The notes: generated by a model from the letters alone, not told the origin. A stretch of DNA of 64,000 bases from Micromussa lordhowensis (GCA_964020085.1 OZ026601.1:18396930-18460929); one strand, 5' to 3'; numbered from the stretch's first letter, positions 33,870 through 45,540 are shown. Program-made: numbers and translations.

Positions 33870-36800
33870 CTATTGCTGGCTAGAAAAGTACTTAGTAATG
33901 CTGTTGTTACATGCTCTTTTGGTAGTTTTGGATTGCGCACTGTTTGATCGCGGCCTCTTTCCCCTTGTTTGCGAGCTGGCCTTGCCAGTTGTTGCCTTAC
34001 GTGTTCTCTCGAACATGGTGTGACTCGTATGCCAGCTGGGTACCTGGGTGATGAAGATGTGTTCGTCGTCGTCTACTGCCTGTCCGGTGCTACAATTCTG
34101 ATCACCCGTGTGGTCACCCGGATCTTCTTGCGCACACTCTTCTTCGTGCTGTGTTGCAGAGACCGACGACTCGCCAAGCTCTTCTGGGATTGGCAAGGCC
34201 GCGAACACACTCTTCACTAAATGTTCATGGCTGTTTTGGAGGACACCTAGAGACACACAGACACGTTTCCTTTCTTGCAAGGCCTCGCAGGAACCGAGTG
34301 TTCCAAGGTTGCGGTGGTGGTTCTTCAACTTGTCTTCGAGGACTTCGCGGTATGCCGGCAATGACTTTTGCATCTCGGGATCGAGACAAGTGAAGATGGA
34401 CTTGACGCAGTCATGTAGCTCCTTCTCCGCACTAAGTAACCAGTGGCCTTCATATGCTTTGCGTGCCTTCTCACGTCACAACTCCTTCTGGGCCGCTTCC
34501 TGGGCATCGATGAACCTCTGGAGATCCTTTGCAATTGGACTGGGAACGGGCTCGTCTGGGTCGTCGGGCACGAGGCTCAGGTTCTGGCTCGAGACGCCCT
34601 TGGCCCTAAGCAGATTCTTTCTGTGTCTGATTCGCTCTTCTCGCGACCGCTGTTCTTCGGTTCGTCTTCGTTCCTCCATCGTCAGCATCTGCTTGAGGTG
34701 TCTGTGACGCAAACTGCCTGGCTGGAGCTGCTCTATGAATCCTTGCAAGAGCTGCACACGATCTGCAGGGAAGAGACTGTTGGAATCGTGCCCCTGAGCG
34801 TCGTCTGAAATCTCCTCGTCCGTCGTCTCGTCAGCTGGTGCTTCTTTGGTCAAGAGTGCTGGTAAAGACAACGACCTTATCTCCCCCTTCTCCTCTTCCA
34901 GTAGAACACCCTCGGCCGCAGGTGATTCCTCTTCTTGGGCACTACTATCGCTACCACTCTCCGAGTCTTCGTCGTCTTTGGACGCCTTAGCCTTCTGCGC
35001 TGCCCAGACAACACAATCCATGGCGTGCTTTTTCATCCAAGCCGAAGCCTTCTTTTTTGGCTGGGACAGGCTTCGGAAGGAGTACGTTCTCAACCTCCTG
35101 TCCATAGCGGCTTGGTCGGCGGAACCGAATTTCAGCTTTTGCTGTGAAGTAATGAGCATTGGGCACCGGTTGATGAATGCTCGGGCACTTTGGTACTTCA
35201 CGTCGTGAGCTGCGTACCCCCCTTGGGTGAGAATTTTCCAGTCATCAATGTCCAACGTGGTTTCCGTGGCCTCGTCTATGAATATCACTTCTGTAAAAGG
35301 CGTTATCATCGACTTGTTGAAGGCCCGTTGCTTTGTGACTGTGGCCACGTTTCCATGATGGATGAGACCTAGAATGGGAAAGAACAAGCTGGTTTTGCCA
35401 CTGTTTGCGTCTCCCACTAAGCACGGTACTTTGTCCTTGTGTCTTTTTTTATTGTAGCTGAGCAGCTTGAGGAAATCGTCACAGAATTTGGCCACCTCCT
35501 GGGGTTCGAGACTGTTTTCGAGAACCTCTCTGAAGTACTTTGGGTCAGGATCTCTCGTTGAGTCAAACGGACAAAACGCTCTGGGTGACACTTTTCCAAT
35601 CTGATGATCTTGAATAGTACCGTTCACGAAATCTCGTCTCTTGATGGACCAAAAACAGCCATTGTTGACCTCGATTAAATCATAGTCAACGGTCAGTGGC
35701 GCGAACAGTTCACAATATGGATCTGCCAAAAGATCAGTGACTTTCTTTATTTCACGTATCAGCCTACTCTTGAAGAACTCGTTCGTTGCTAAAGTGTTGA
35801 CGAACGCCCTGGCCTCACATTTGTAAGAGTTAGTGTACTTCGAGCGTGAGTCTTTCTTGTACACCTTCCCTCTATAGCTGGCATAGCCTAGCCTGTTCAT
35901 TGCGATGGCGATGTCGTTGACCAAAACTGTCAGTTTGTCTGAGAGCATTTTGGATTCCACATCAGGTTCCTCGGATGAAGCAGGTGGCTCTGTACTACCA
36001 CTAGCGTTAGCAAAGCCAAATTTGTCAACGCGCAAGCCAGCTCCGATGAGTTTGTCGATTGCTCTTGCTAATGGTTGCTCAAACTGTGGGTTGACGACGG
36101 TCAGTCGAACGACATTCTCGGTCCCGCATTCGTCTAGGTCCTGCGAGCATAATAATGATATTTCAGGGCCACCAGTACTTTGAACTTCTTTTGCGAAGCT
36201 GCTTCTGTAGGAGCACCGAACCAATTCTTCCATAAAGGGGTTTTTGTGGTCCTTTAACACCTTATATAGCTCCTTCATCGCCTCGCATTCTTTAGCCTCT
36301 ACAAATGTTGCCTGATGAAAAGCAAAACAAGAAGCAGAATTGTTAATAACGATGATAGTATTATTATTAACCTGTAAACAAGCAAATCAATGAAAAGTAT
36401 GAACGAACTAATAAATGACTGGTTGGCCCACAGGCTGAATGAGTGAATGAACGAACGAATGAATGAATACGTACTTTGTTAGCTGTGACGCTAACACCAC
36501 ATTTTAGCAAAGTTCTGTGAACGACTATGGGGCTCGCTGGAGCACCATTGGGCGTCGTCAAAGCCAGCCAGTAGGTTATGGCGGGACAAAGTGATTTGTT
36601 CACAAGTGCAGGGTTTCCGTCAATCCACTCTTGTGTTGTGGTGCTGGGAATTTGACTGGGGGAATCTTCATCACTCTCATCACTCTCTTCATCGTTGTCT
36701 TCATTTACCTTAGCTTTGCTTTTGGCACGTGTGCTTATAGCACTGAAGAAAAATGCCGCGGACTGAATTCCTGAAAAGAAAGAATGACAATCTCTCCGTA

Positions 36801-37073
36801 TGTTTTTTTTTACAATGATTACGCCATTTATTCTAGCTTAAAATGTAAACGTCTATTTGATAAATACCAACCTGAAATGGCGGCATCACAAGCATCACGA
36901 GTCGTGCAAATCGTCTCCCAAGATCTTTTCAAAGCCTTTTCCTTCGCGTTACAGACACATTTTGCAGTAATAATGCTGCATTTTCCCGAAACAACTGGAC
37001 TGAGAAAGCACAAAGCATTGCCCTTGATGGCCTCACTGTTTAGTTGCCTGCAAGGTTGTTTGGCACGTATCAT
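33870..37073 (-). pseudogene. SF3 helicase gene, copy 4 (single premature TGA)
   Basis: Exons: A 36,872-37,073 (start MIRAKQPCRQLN, Cys-rich), B 36,475-36,770 (acidic Ser stretch, then YWLALTTPNGAP), C 33,870-36,311. Splice sites are TTCAG/GTTGGT, TTTTCAG, AACAAA/GTACGT and CATCAG, and phases agree. Counting from the internal Met at 36,278: Walker A GDANSGKTS 289-297, Walker B VIFIDEA 331-337, a DDWKILTQGG segment, motif C-like PMLITSQQ 373-380, and Arg finger candidates DRR 393-395. An acidic and coiled tail (about 435-790) follows, with C-terminal NNSITKYFSSQQ, PIP-like. This is an SF3 ATPase of the E1/NS1-like class, known in DNA tumour viruses and parvoviruses as replicative helicases. 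The only break is a TGA at 34,476-34,478 (CGA in copy 3, a CpG change). It lies after the helicase domain, so a truncated helicase lacking the PIP motif could still be made. Confidence 0.85.
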
Positions 37074-37079
37074 CTTCGA

Positions 37080-37735
37080 TGGCAGCGGTACAAATGACTA
37101 CAGAGAAATGGCTCCTTATATTTTGGTCGGGCACTTGTGAATTCACAAGGAATAAATCTGACAGAAAATTGCACGTTTGACCATTTTTGCACTTTCGTTT
37201 TCAATATGTCTTGAGGAACAAACTTCGAAAAAGGTGCTAATTGGAGTAGGCGCTGTCACTGCCTAATGAACGTTACGGCCTGTACAATGCTTGATCAATA
37301 CCATTCTAGTACCATGAATTGTTGTTCTTAACTGTCAGCAACTAGAGAAAGCACAAGGAATCTCTCTCGCGAAAAATGCATACTGTACTGTCACAATGAT
37401 GGGAGTTACGTTTCTTAAAATTAACACTGTTCCATTGTTTCGAACTCTGCAGTGATGGCTGCAGTGATGGCTATCCTGCCTCTTCAGGGAATAAATCTGG
37501 TGGTCAAGAACTTTCTGGAATATTCTTCGTTTGTCTGTTTTTGCAAATTCAGAGAAAGGTGCGAATTCCACTCAAACTACAAGAACAGTGGTGCTTCGGT
37601 GATGAAGACAGGAACGAAAGTTGCTTGAAAATGTGATGTGCAGTTGATAATGCAAAATTTTTAAGTAGATATTTGGCTCTTTGGCTCATGATAAATACAA
37701 ACCTATACAACCAAGTATCGCTGAGGTGAACATAA
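37080..37735. other. 5' flank of helicase exon A, copy 4
   Basis: Near-identical duplicate of 29,080-29,737. No gene seen; presumed promoter region of the helicase gene. Confidence 0.4.
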
Positions 37736-38503
37736 TATATCCTTGTTTCCGTCCATTCCGTGTTATCTGTCTTTTCCGTTTATAAAAAGAGAGTTTTGCA
37801 TTGGAAATGCATTCCAATTGCAATCATACACACTGCAAGTTTCCCTGCACCGTAAAACCTTTTCAAAAACAAGCGGAAAGTACTGATCTCACGGATTTCA
37901 CGGAAGCTGAATATATTATCATGAACTTCTTCTCTTACCTACTGTAAGTATCACCCAAAAGTAATATATTATTTATTTTAATATATTTTTATTGATTACT
38001 TACAGTAAGAAAAAGAAGTTAAAGTAGTTAATATATTCTTGTTTCCGTCCATTCCGTGATGTCTGTCTTTTCCGTTGTTAAAAAAAGAGTTTGCATTGTA
38101 AATGCATTCCAATTGGAATCGTACGCACTGCAAGTTATCCTGCATCCCAAAACCTTTTTTAAAAACAAGCGGAAAGTACTGATCTCACGGATTTCGCGGA
38201 AACTGAATATATATCATGAACCTCTTCTCTTACCTACTGTAAGTATCGTCAAGAAATAATATATTATTTATTTCAATATATTTTTACTGATTACTTACAG
38301 TAAGAAAGAGAAGTTAAAGAAGATGACATATTCTTGTTACCGTCCATTCCGTGATGTCTGTCTTTTCCGTTGATAAAAAAAGGGTTTGCATCTTAAATGC
38401 ATTCCAATTTGGAATCGTACGCCTGCAAGTTTCCCTGCACCCAAAACCGTTCTAAAAACAAGCAGAAAGTACTGACTTCACGGATTTCGCGGAAAACTAA
38501 ATA
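37736..38503. repeat. Three hairpin repeats, right end of copy 4
   Basis: Same three ~296-bp units as at 29,738-30,505, offset by 7,998, with only isolated base changes (for example near 37,810 and 37,820). Confidence 0.9.
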
Positions 38504-38904
38504 CATTCATCTCTTTCTCTCTATAATTCTATGATTTTAACCATTACATCCAGGAACGTTTAAAAGCAAAGGGAACGGGGACATTTGGGAAACGATCTTC
38601 TACATTTCCCAAAATTTTATTATTGCGCGTTTTGCTGCCTTTGAGCGGAACAAACTTCACCAAATTTTAATGATGGTTTCCATTTCTCCTAAGCGCATGA
38701 CTAACGCTTTTTGGAGTTTTTCTTTAGTCGTTTTCTCATTTTTTCACTGATTTTAAGTTTCGTTGGCTGTTCCTATATTCCAAAAAGGAACGTTCCTCTA
38801 GTATCGACTGTTCCTCGTTTTTGTGTTCCTATTGACCATAAGAGGACCAGATTTTTTGCAAGGTAGGAACAAAACGTTCACTCTAGTGTAAAAGAAGAAC
38901 ATTT

Positions 38905-40196
38905 AGTTCCGAGTTCCCAACTGTAAATGGAACACATTGTTCCCAAATTGGTCAATCAGGACTGTATAGGTATAGGTATAGGTATAGGTATAGGTTTATT
39001 AAAGATTCATATAGCAGCCTCTAAGGCTGAATTGCATGAAATTACAGTATAATTGTATAAATGCAAATTGTAAAAAATTATGTAATATATGCTATAAATA
39101 CTAAAAATATAAATTCTAAAAAATTTATAACCATAATAACTAACTAATACTAAAACAGCTCAGTAGCACAGCAGCTCAGTAGCGTCTGCACATTGATGTT
39201 ATGAAAGTTGATGAAAAACGCTTAGTGCGCGTGGCTGGATTGACAAATTTCCGCGGATTACGAAGATTATATTTACAAGTGAACGTTGGTGGGAGGAGTT
39301 GATGTAGCTTGTGATCTGGATTATTTACAATGGATTCGAAAAATTTGTTGCATTGATTTGAACATCTGTGTTCTAAAGATACCATATTGTACAACAGTAG
39401 GCTTTCGCTATAGGACAAGCCTGGCGTGATAATTGCTAGTGCACGCCGTTGTTCCGAGTTCCTATCTGTGAATGGAACGCGTTGTTCCCAAATTGGTCAC
39501 TTAGGACTGTTTTGTTCCCAGTTCCTATCTGTGAATGGAACACATTGTTCCCAAATTGGTCATTGAGGACTGTTTTGTTCCGAGTTCCTATCTGTAAAGG
39601 GAACACATTGTTCCCAAATTGGTCATTTAGGACTGTTTTGTTCCCAGTTGCTATCTGTAAATGGAACACATTGTTCCCAAATTGGTCATTTAGGACTGTT
39701 TTGTTCCGAGTTCCTATCTGTGCATTTAACACATTGTTCCCAAATTGGTCATTTAGGACTGTTTTGTTCCGAGTTCCTATCTGTAAAGGGAACACATTGT
39801 TCCGAAATTGGTCATTTAGGACTGTTTTGTTCCGAGTTCCTATCTGTAAATGGAACACATTGTTCCCAAATTGGTCATTTAGGACTGTTTTGTTCCGAGT
39901 TCCTATCTGTGCATTTAACACATTGTTCCCAAATTGGTCATTTGGGACTGTTTTGTTCCGAGTTCCTATCTGTAAATGGAAAACATTGGTCCCAAATTGG
40001 TCATTTAGGACTGTTTTGTTCCGAGTTCCTATCTGTAAAGGGAACACATTGTTCCGAAATTGGTCATTTAGGACTGTTTTGTTCCGAGTTCCTATCTGTG
40101 AATGGAACACATTGTTCCCAAATTGGTCATTTGGGACTGTTTTGTTCCGAGTTCCTATCTGTTAATGGAACACATGGTTCCCAAATTCCGAATTGC
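38905..40196. repeat. 63-bp GGAAC iteron array, copy 5, split by LINE
   Basis: One unit at 38,905-38,964 and about twelve at 39,450-40,196. The unit order and variants match copy 4, including the GCGTTG variant and the altered terminal unit, so the array was copied as a block. The intervening 480 bases are a LINE fragment. Confidence 0.93.
38965..39449 (-). mobile_element. 5'-truncated LINE, minus strand, (CCTATA)n tail
   Basis: The minus-strand frame 39,418-39,176 encodes the extreme C-terminus of a non-LTR retrotransposon ORF2 (LEHRCSNQCNKFFESI, then HKLHQLLPP and YNLRNPRK). The 3' tail on that strand is AATAAACCTATACC followed by CCTATA repeats (plus-strand TATAGG, 38,965-38,996). It interrupts the first iterons of copy 5 and is absent in copies 3 and 4, so it came after the duplication. 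No clear target duplication. Confidence 0.8.
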
Positions 40197-40429
40197 TGAT
40201 TTGGCATTCCTATTTTGTTTCCACATCGAGGTGTCTTTTTTGAATGGATCAAGCAATAGGGCACGCACAGACCTGCTTGGGCAAGTTTGGTTGCATCTTA
40301 CTGTCATGAATTTTGCACAATGGTAATGAGGGCGGGCAAGTAAGGGCATGCCTTGGCAAATACAAGCATATATGCAGTTCGTTTATTTGTCAACGGTTCC
40401 TGTGGGCCAAGTGTTCTTAAAAGGGTAAA

Positions 40430-42145
40430 ATGAGCAAGAAGTGCAAAGTGAATTGGTCGGATATCGATGGAGCGTCACCAAAACCAAAACGCCTTCACTT
40501 GGAAAAGGATGAAACTGACAGTTTGTATCACTGCCCAATACAAGAGTGTGACCATGATGGATTTCAAAGTCAAAGAGGTTGCAGAAAACATGTTAACACC
40601 AAGCACAGTTGGTTCTTTTACTTTGATGAAAAGCCCAATTCGAAAGAAATCACAGATTCGCTAAAGTTAGCAAGCAATGTTCCAACAGAGAGCACAATTC
40701 AAGATCGAACAAGGGAGACAACAAAGCACGCCGTAAAGTTACTTCCCTCATTTTTATTATCTTCTGACATTGTCGAAGTATTTACGAAATGGCTGACTGG
40801 AAGTGGTGGCGGTTACAAGAAAGATCGTGCAGCCCAACAAATAGTTAAAAGATGCTTTAAGTTTCTTAGATTTTGTTGTGAAGACGAGGAAGAGTTGACT
40901 TTTGACGTGGTGGACTTTAGTTTGTGTTCTCCAAATTTGTTGTTCAAGTTTATCGACTACTTACAAGACGAATGCAAGCTCGGCCATGGTGGGCGTTTGG
41001 GCTACATAGATGCTATTTCTGAAATTATCGACTTCAGAAAACTTCATGGCGCATCAGAGGCAGTCTTTCAAAAGTTCTCTGCAACAGAGTTGTACCTCAA
41101 AAGAGCGCGAAAGACAGTCGCAAAGATGATGCGATTGCAGTGGACACAAGATTTAGACATTGAGACACTGGAAGCAAGAGGCCACTGGGCAACAATGGAA
41201 GAGCTGTTGGAGGTCGTGAAATTCCATCTGCCGCGCTACGAAAATAACGTGAACATTTGCAAATCAAGTCCAGCTGAAGTTAACACCTCAGACTTGACAT
41301 TCGCCACGAAGTTTGTAGCCATGTATCTGTTCATCAAAGTGAAGGGGTCACGTCCCATGACCTATCAATATTTGACGGTGAACACGATTGCTACTGCTAA
41401 GGAAAAGGGTGGATTCATTGATCAGGAAACGTTCAAGACTGCTGGAAAATATGGATTTGATTCTTTGATTCTGACCGATGCAGATATTTAAGTACTCAAT
41501 GGCTACATCTCGTACGTTAGACCTTTGCTTAAACCCCAGTGTAATTTCGTTCTTGTCAACAGAAATGGAGGTCAACATGGTAAATTGAGGGAGATTATGA
41601 GCAAGCTGGTGTTTGATGCAATTGGAAAGTACATCCATCCCACGCGTTATCGCCAAATTGTTGAAATGCAGAGCCTTAATGAGCTCACTAGCGAGGAGCA
41701 GAGGATTTTGTCAGAAGACCAAAAACACAGTTCTGCTGTTGCTAAAGTGCACTATCAAAAGAAACGATCCCGAGAAGTTGCTTTGAAGGGTCACGAGTGC
41801 ATACAGAAACTTCAAGGTGCCAAGGGTTCAGAAGTGGACGAGGACGTCGACGCAAGACTCGGAGAGTCGACGTCCGAGGCCGGGCCTTCAGTTGAAAGAG
41901 AGCAAAATATCAGCTCCTCCCCCAGAAAGGACGCCCTGCCTAAAAGAATCTTGTGCTCTCAGACAAACATTTGTCGTGTTTTGAAATTTACAACAGAAGA
42001 GGACGAATTCCTAAAGAAAGGTATAACTAAGCACGGTTTTGGACAGTGGACTGCTATTTTGAGAGATGATGATTTCTAATTTCAAGATGGAAGAACAGCC
42101 GATTCTCTAAAGAAAAGAGCTGGAATGAAAATGCCCCTAGCTTAA
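40430..42145 (+). pseudogene. Tyrosine recombinase-Myb gene, copy 5 (two stops)
   Basis: ATG 40,430, intact C2H2 finger and catalytic R-box (GSRPMTYQYLT), then TAA at 41,489-41,491 where the other copies have CAA (Gln of MQVLNG). The remainder is open with HPTR, KHSS and VHYQKK, then a second CAA-to-TAA stop at 42,077-42,079 inside the Myb domain, and the natural TAA at 42,143-42,145. Up to 41,246 it is nearly identical to copy 4; beyond that it is divergent. The first stop removes HxxR and the nucleophile, so the gene is dead. Confidence 0.88.
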
Positions 42146-42399
42146 GAAAGTTAATCAAATCTAAAAATGCAGGAATGTGTAACACTTGGTGCGAAATAAC
42201 TGCTCCCAGGGCTAAAGAAAAGGGTGGCCTCAAAATACCGCTGGCTTGACACTAGGGGACATGTACCCACGAGGAAACAGTTACATTCGAGGGTGTCATA
42301 AAGAGGTCTACCTCTTCGCCGTCCTCCATTTCTTCACAAGGGAAGGGTAGGGGGCACCAGATACTGTTTATGCATTCTGCTTGGGACGGGGAAACTCAT

Positions 42400-43565
42400 T
42401 GCATCTCAACGGCCATGCACTTCTTGTTTTTGAAATTTTAACTTCAGCGCTTCGACAGTCACCTCCAGCATGTATTGGAGTGCACGCTGTCGTCCGTCAC
42501 TGCATCCTCTTTTCTCTGGAGGTCTCGAAGCTCTCTTTCTTTCTCCATGATCCACCCATTTTTGAAGTATTCGCGCGCTTTCTTTTCGAGCATCCTCTGG
42601 TCTTCTTGTTTCTTCCACCTAAAGTATTCATCCCTTGACTGCTCTATATTTGGATCGTACGAGCCGGTCACCGTCTGCAGCAAGTGCGCATCTTCTTCCT
42701 TCAACATTCCCAGTGAGATCCACCGTTCCTTGGTTTCCTCCAGCACGCGCAATCGTGCGTGCCCTTCCTGGCGTTCCCGTTCATCGATGGTGCATTTTAC
42801 TTCAGTGGCGAGTAGACCAAGTTGCCTCTGCTTGAGACTGTGGCATGGCTCTTGTACTTGCAGACGTGCTATATTTTTCAGACTCTCCTCCCATGGGTCC
42901 AAATAGGTCGAATCAGGGTTCGACACTTTGCTCTCTCCCTCCACACTACTATCTTCTATGACTGTATTCGTATCCGTTGGCTCACTCCCTTCTTGCTCGC
43001 TTTCGCTTTCGTCTAGTTGCATGTTTCTAATCCGTTCTTTTTCTTCCTCCTCGATGTCACCTTGCTGTACACTGGCCCCAGGCATGGGAGGTGGTAATTC
43101 ATCGTCTGGAGTGATCGTAATGCTACATGCTCATACAACACAGTCCATTGCATTGGTTTGCAAGAATTCTTGTACTCCTGCTACACGCGGCGATGTCAAG
43201 CGTTTGAAGAAGAACTTTTTTAAGCGAACAGCCATGGCGTCATTGTGCTCCCGGCCAAAATCCATGTCCGTCTGACACGTTATAAACATTGGGCATCTTA
43301 TGACTGCTAGACTTGACGTCTTGTACTTGCGGTCGTGTGCAGTGAGCCCTCCTTGCATCAGTATTTTCCAGTCATCTGGATCCATCAGCTTTGCGTATGC
43401 CTCGTCTAGAAAGATTATTTGCGTGTTTTCATCGACCAAGCTCTTGTTAAAAGCCTTCTGTTTACTGATCATGGCAATGTATCTTGCTGGGATGAAACGG
43501 GTGATTGGCGTGAAAAGGCTCGTTTTTCCACTGTTAGGCCCATAGGTTTTGCATCTTTCCAACAC
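42400..43565 (-). pseudogene. SF3 helicase fragment, copy 5
   Basis: The minus strand begins at the Walker A motif, YGPNSGKTS (about 43,535). Then come TKQKAF-like SKQKAFNKSL, Walker B IIFLDEA, DDWKILMQGG, motif C-like PMFITCQT and NAMDCVV, with a TGA at about 43,129-43,131. The charged tail continues in the same frame from about 43,128 to 42,459, then shifts frame near 42,500. The N-terminal half of the protein and the C-terminal PIP region are missing. The 43,566-43,791 minus-strand frame upstream is not clearly homologous to exon A apart from RQLN. Confidence 0.8.
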
Positions 43566-43799
43566 TCCATTGTATCTTAGTTTGACTGGTTAAGACCAGT
43601 AAGCGATGTACAATTTCATTCCCGGTATGGTACATTTTAAGCCGAATATTCCTTAATGCGTTCACTGAAAGAATTGGCAGCAGTTTGTCTTCCTTAACTT
43701 GCTTAATTAAAACTAGCGAAGAAGGAATATCAAATCTTGTACACACCTTATTATTCAGTTGTCTTGCTGGCACTGTGGCCATGACTGTCACCGAGTGAA

Positions 43800-44730
43800 A
43801 TAAGAATGAAGTAGTTTTTCAGTTTACTTTTATAGCATGATAGTTAGATTGTTAAAATTCCTCAGTGTGGTCTATTGTTTTCGATCAATTCCTGGCAAAG
43901 AAAGCTGCAACAGTGCAAAACACAAACACTCAGACAATTGGTGCAGAAACCAAACAACAAACAAAGGCCAGAAAATTTACCGTGATTATGTAATGGATGT
44001 AATCAAATTCTTTTCATTAACGTTGGTCAAACGCAAACATAGTTGTGTTTGAAGTTCACTAACAGTGCAGAATTAGGCATTAATCAAATGTATCATTGCG
44101 ACAGTTTGCTTTAAAATGTGGATTTTCCTTTGCACTTTAAGTGTAGTTTAGTAGGAGCATTCTTTGTTCAATTAACGCAAGCAGTTTAAAAGGCCAAGCA
44201 GTTTGTACATGCTTCATTGTCAAAGAATTCAAAGAGAAAGATTTTTTTATGATTTAAAAATCTGTTTGTACGTTTTCTTTAAAACATGCAAAACAAGCAT
44301 GACTTTTCGTTGGTATGTCATTGTGGATTACTTCTCCTTGGAAAGAAGTGCACTAATAAAGAATCTGGAAAACACCTTGCAGCGCAAACAAGACATGCAT
44401 ACCAGCACATGATCAATGCCTTAAAAGCATGTAACCTGAATACTTTAGCAGAGAACAAGTAGCCTTAAGATCAAGGAAAACACTTTGAAATATCAAGGAG
44501 CTAATATTTGACAGGATAATAAATTTCTGTGACACAATCCTAAATTGATAGTTGTCCCCGGTGTATCCGTGGCATCCGTCACACTATAATGAGGTCACGC
44601 TAAATAAAAAGAGCAAAAACGAATAGCGACTTAAACAGCTCAAAAGACCGCTCCCCGCTGTCTCCATCATATCCGTCACACTCAACAATCAACTGGATTT
44701 GTAGTCTTAAGATCTCAAGTATTACGGGGG
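43800..44730. other. Non-coding gap after copy 5
   Basis: AT-rich DNA without a recognisable gene. From about 44,560 it holds GTATCCGTGGCATCCGTCAC-like words that introduce the foldback block. Confidence 0.4.
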
Positions 44731-44734
44731 GTAG

Positions 44735-45052
44735 CGGATATAACGGGGAAAGAACTTACAGTACATCAGATCTGCTTCAAGGAGCATAAATAAGATTTAA
44801 TTAACTACGATGGAGATGACGGATATGGGGGGAAAGACTTACAGTGCATTAGATCTGCTTTAAGGAATATATTACTACTACTAATACTAGAAGTAGTAGT
44901 AGTAGTAGTAGTGATATATTCCTTAAAGCAGATCTAATGCACTGTAAGTCTTTCCCCGCCATATCCGTCATCTCTATCGTACTTATTAAAATCTTATTTA
45001 TGCTCCTTCAAGCAGATCTTATGTACTGTAATTCTTTGCCCCGTACTAAGTA
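44735..45052. repeat. Large foldback, ~140-bp arms around TAC/GTA repeats
   Basis: Left arm about 44,735-44,873 pairs with right arm about 44,913-45,052 with few mismatches. The inner 65 bases are nearly perfect: GAGATGACGGATATGG, then AAAGACTTACAGTGCATTAG and ATCTGCTTTAAGGAATATAT. The loop is TACTACTACTAATACTAGAAG followed by GTAGTAG repeats. A third partial copy of the arm begins at 45,052 and is cut by the TTAA MITE. Confidence 0.9.
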
Positions 45053-45108
45053 CGATGGAGATGACGGATATGGCGGGTCAACACATACAGTGCATTAGAT
45101 CTGATTAA

Positions 45109-45540
45109 AGTGCACCTAACCCCAAAATATTTTTTTCGCTTAAATAAATCTTTGCACCATTTCGAAACGCAGTGCGCCTTTTCAAACTAAATCTTTACTT
45201 TGTTATAGGCTGTAAAAGTTACGAAATCTAGCCATCATCTGTTGCACGACCTAGCTAGTAAGGGGCATGGGTCTATTCCTGGGTTGACGTCACAGACTGA
45301 TTTGCATCGTATTAAGTCTTTGTAAACGTGCATGCAAAGAAGTTTATGACGTCAACCCAGGAATAAGCCCATTCCCCTTACTTGCTCGGTCGTGGAACAG
45401 ACGATGGCCAGATTTCTTAACTTTTACCGCCTGCAAAAAGTCAAGATTAGGGCTAGAAAAGGGCAAAAAAGGCGCAATGCGTTTCAAACAGGTGCAAAGA
45501 GTTATTTAAGCGAAAAAAATATTTTGGGGTTAGGTGCACT
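45109..45540. mobile_element. 432-bp MITE with ~200-bp inverted arms and TTAA TSD
   Basis: The ends read AGTGCACCTAACCCCAAAAT and its reverse complement. The arms match, with gaps, to near the centre (both sides carry CCTGGGTTGACGTCA and TCGCTTAAAT words inverted). It is flanked by TTAA at 45,105-45,108 and 45,541-45,544. The interrupted sequence is a foldback-arm copy: TGCATTAGATCTG..TTAAGGAATATAT is uninterrupted at 44,845-44,873. TTAA targeting points to a piggyBac- or Kolobok-type transposase in trans; none is encoded here. Confidence 0.92.

Larger units (their letters stand above)
30574..38571 (+). mobile_element. YR-SF3 element, copy 4 (best preserved, type copy)
   Basis: This 7,998-bp unit runs from GGAACGGGGACATTT to the same word at the start of copy 5. 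Order: left end with GGGAAA/TTTCCC and AGGAACGTTCCT palindromes (30,574-30,905), iteron array, recombinase gene (plus), convergent helicase gene (minus), hairpin repeats. No terminal inverted repeats and no target duplication are visible at the unit ends, consistent with tyrosine-recombinase elements, which need neither. The right end joins directly to the left end of copy 5 (TTAAAAGCAAAGGGAACGGG), so the two possible end sequences meet there. Confidence 0.9.
38572..43791 (+). mobile_element. YR-SF3 element, copy 5 (mosaic)
   Basis: From 38,572 to about 41,246 this copy is almost identical to copy 4, apart from a LINE insertion in the array. From 41,247 on it diverges abruptly at many positions and belongs to an older subfamily: the recombinase ends GMKMPLA, as in copies 1 and 2, and the helicase tail is different. 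The copy is therefore a recombinant between a young and an old unit, with the crossover inside the recombinase gene. Its right end may extend to the foldback DNA at 44.7-45.05 kb. Confidence 0.85.
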
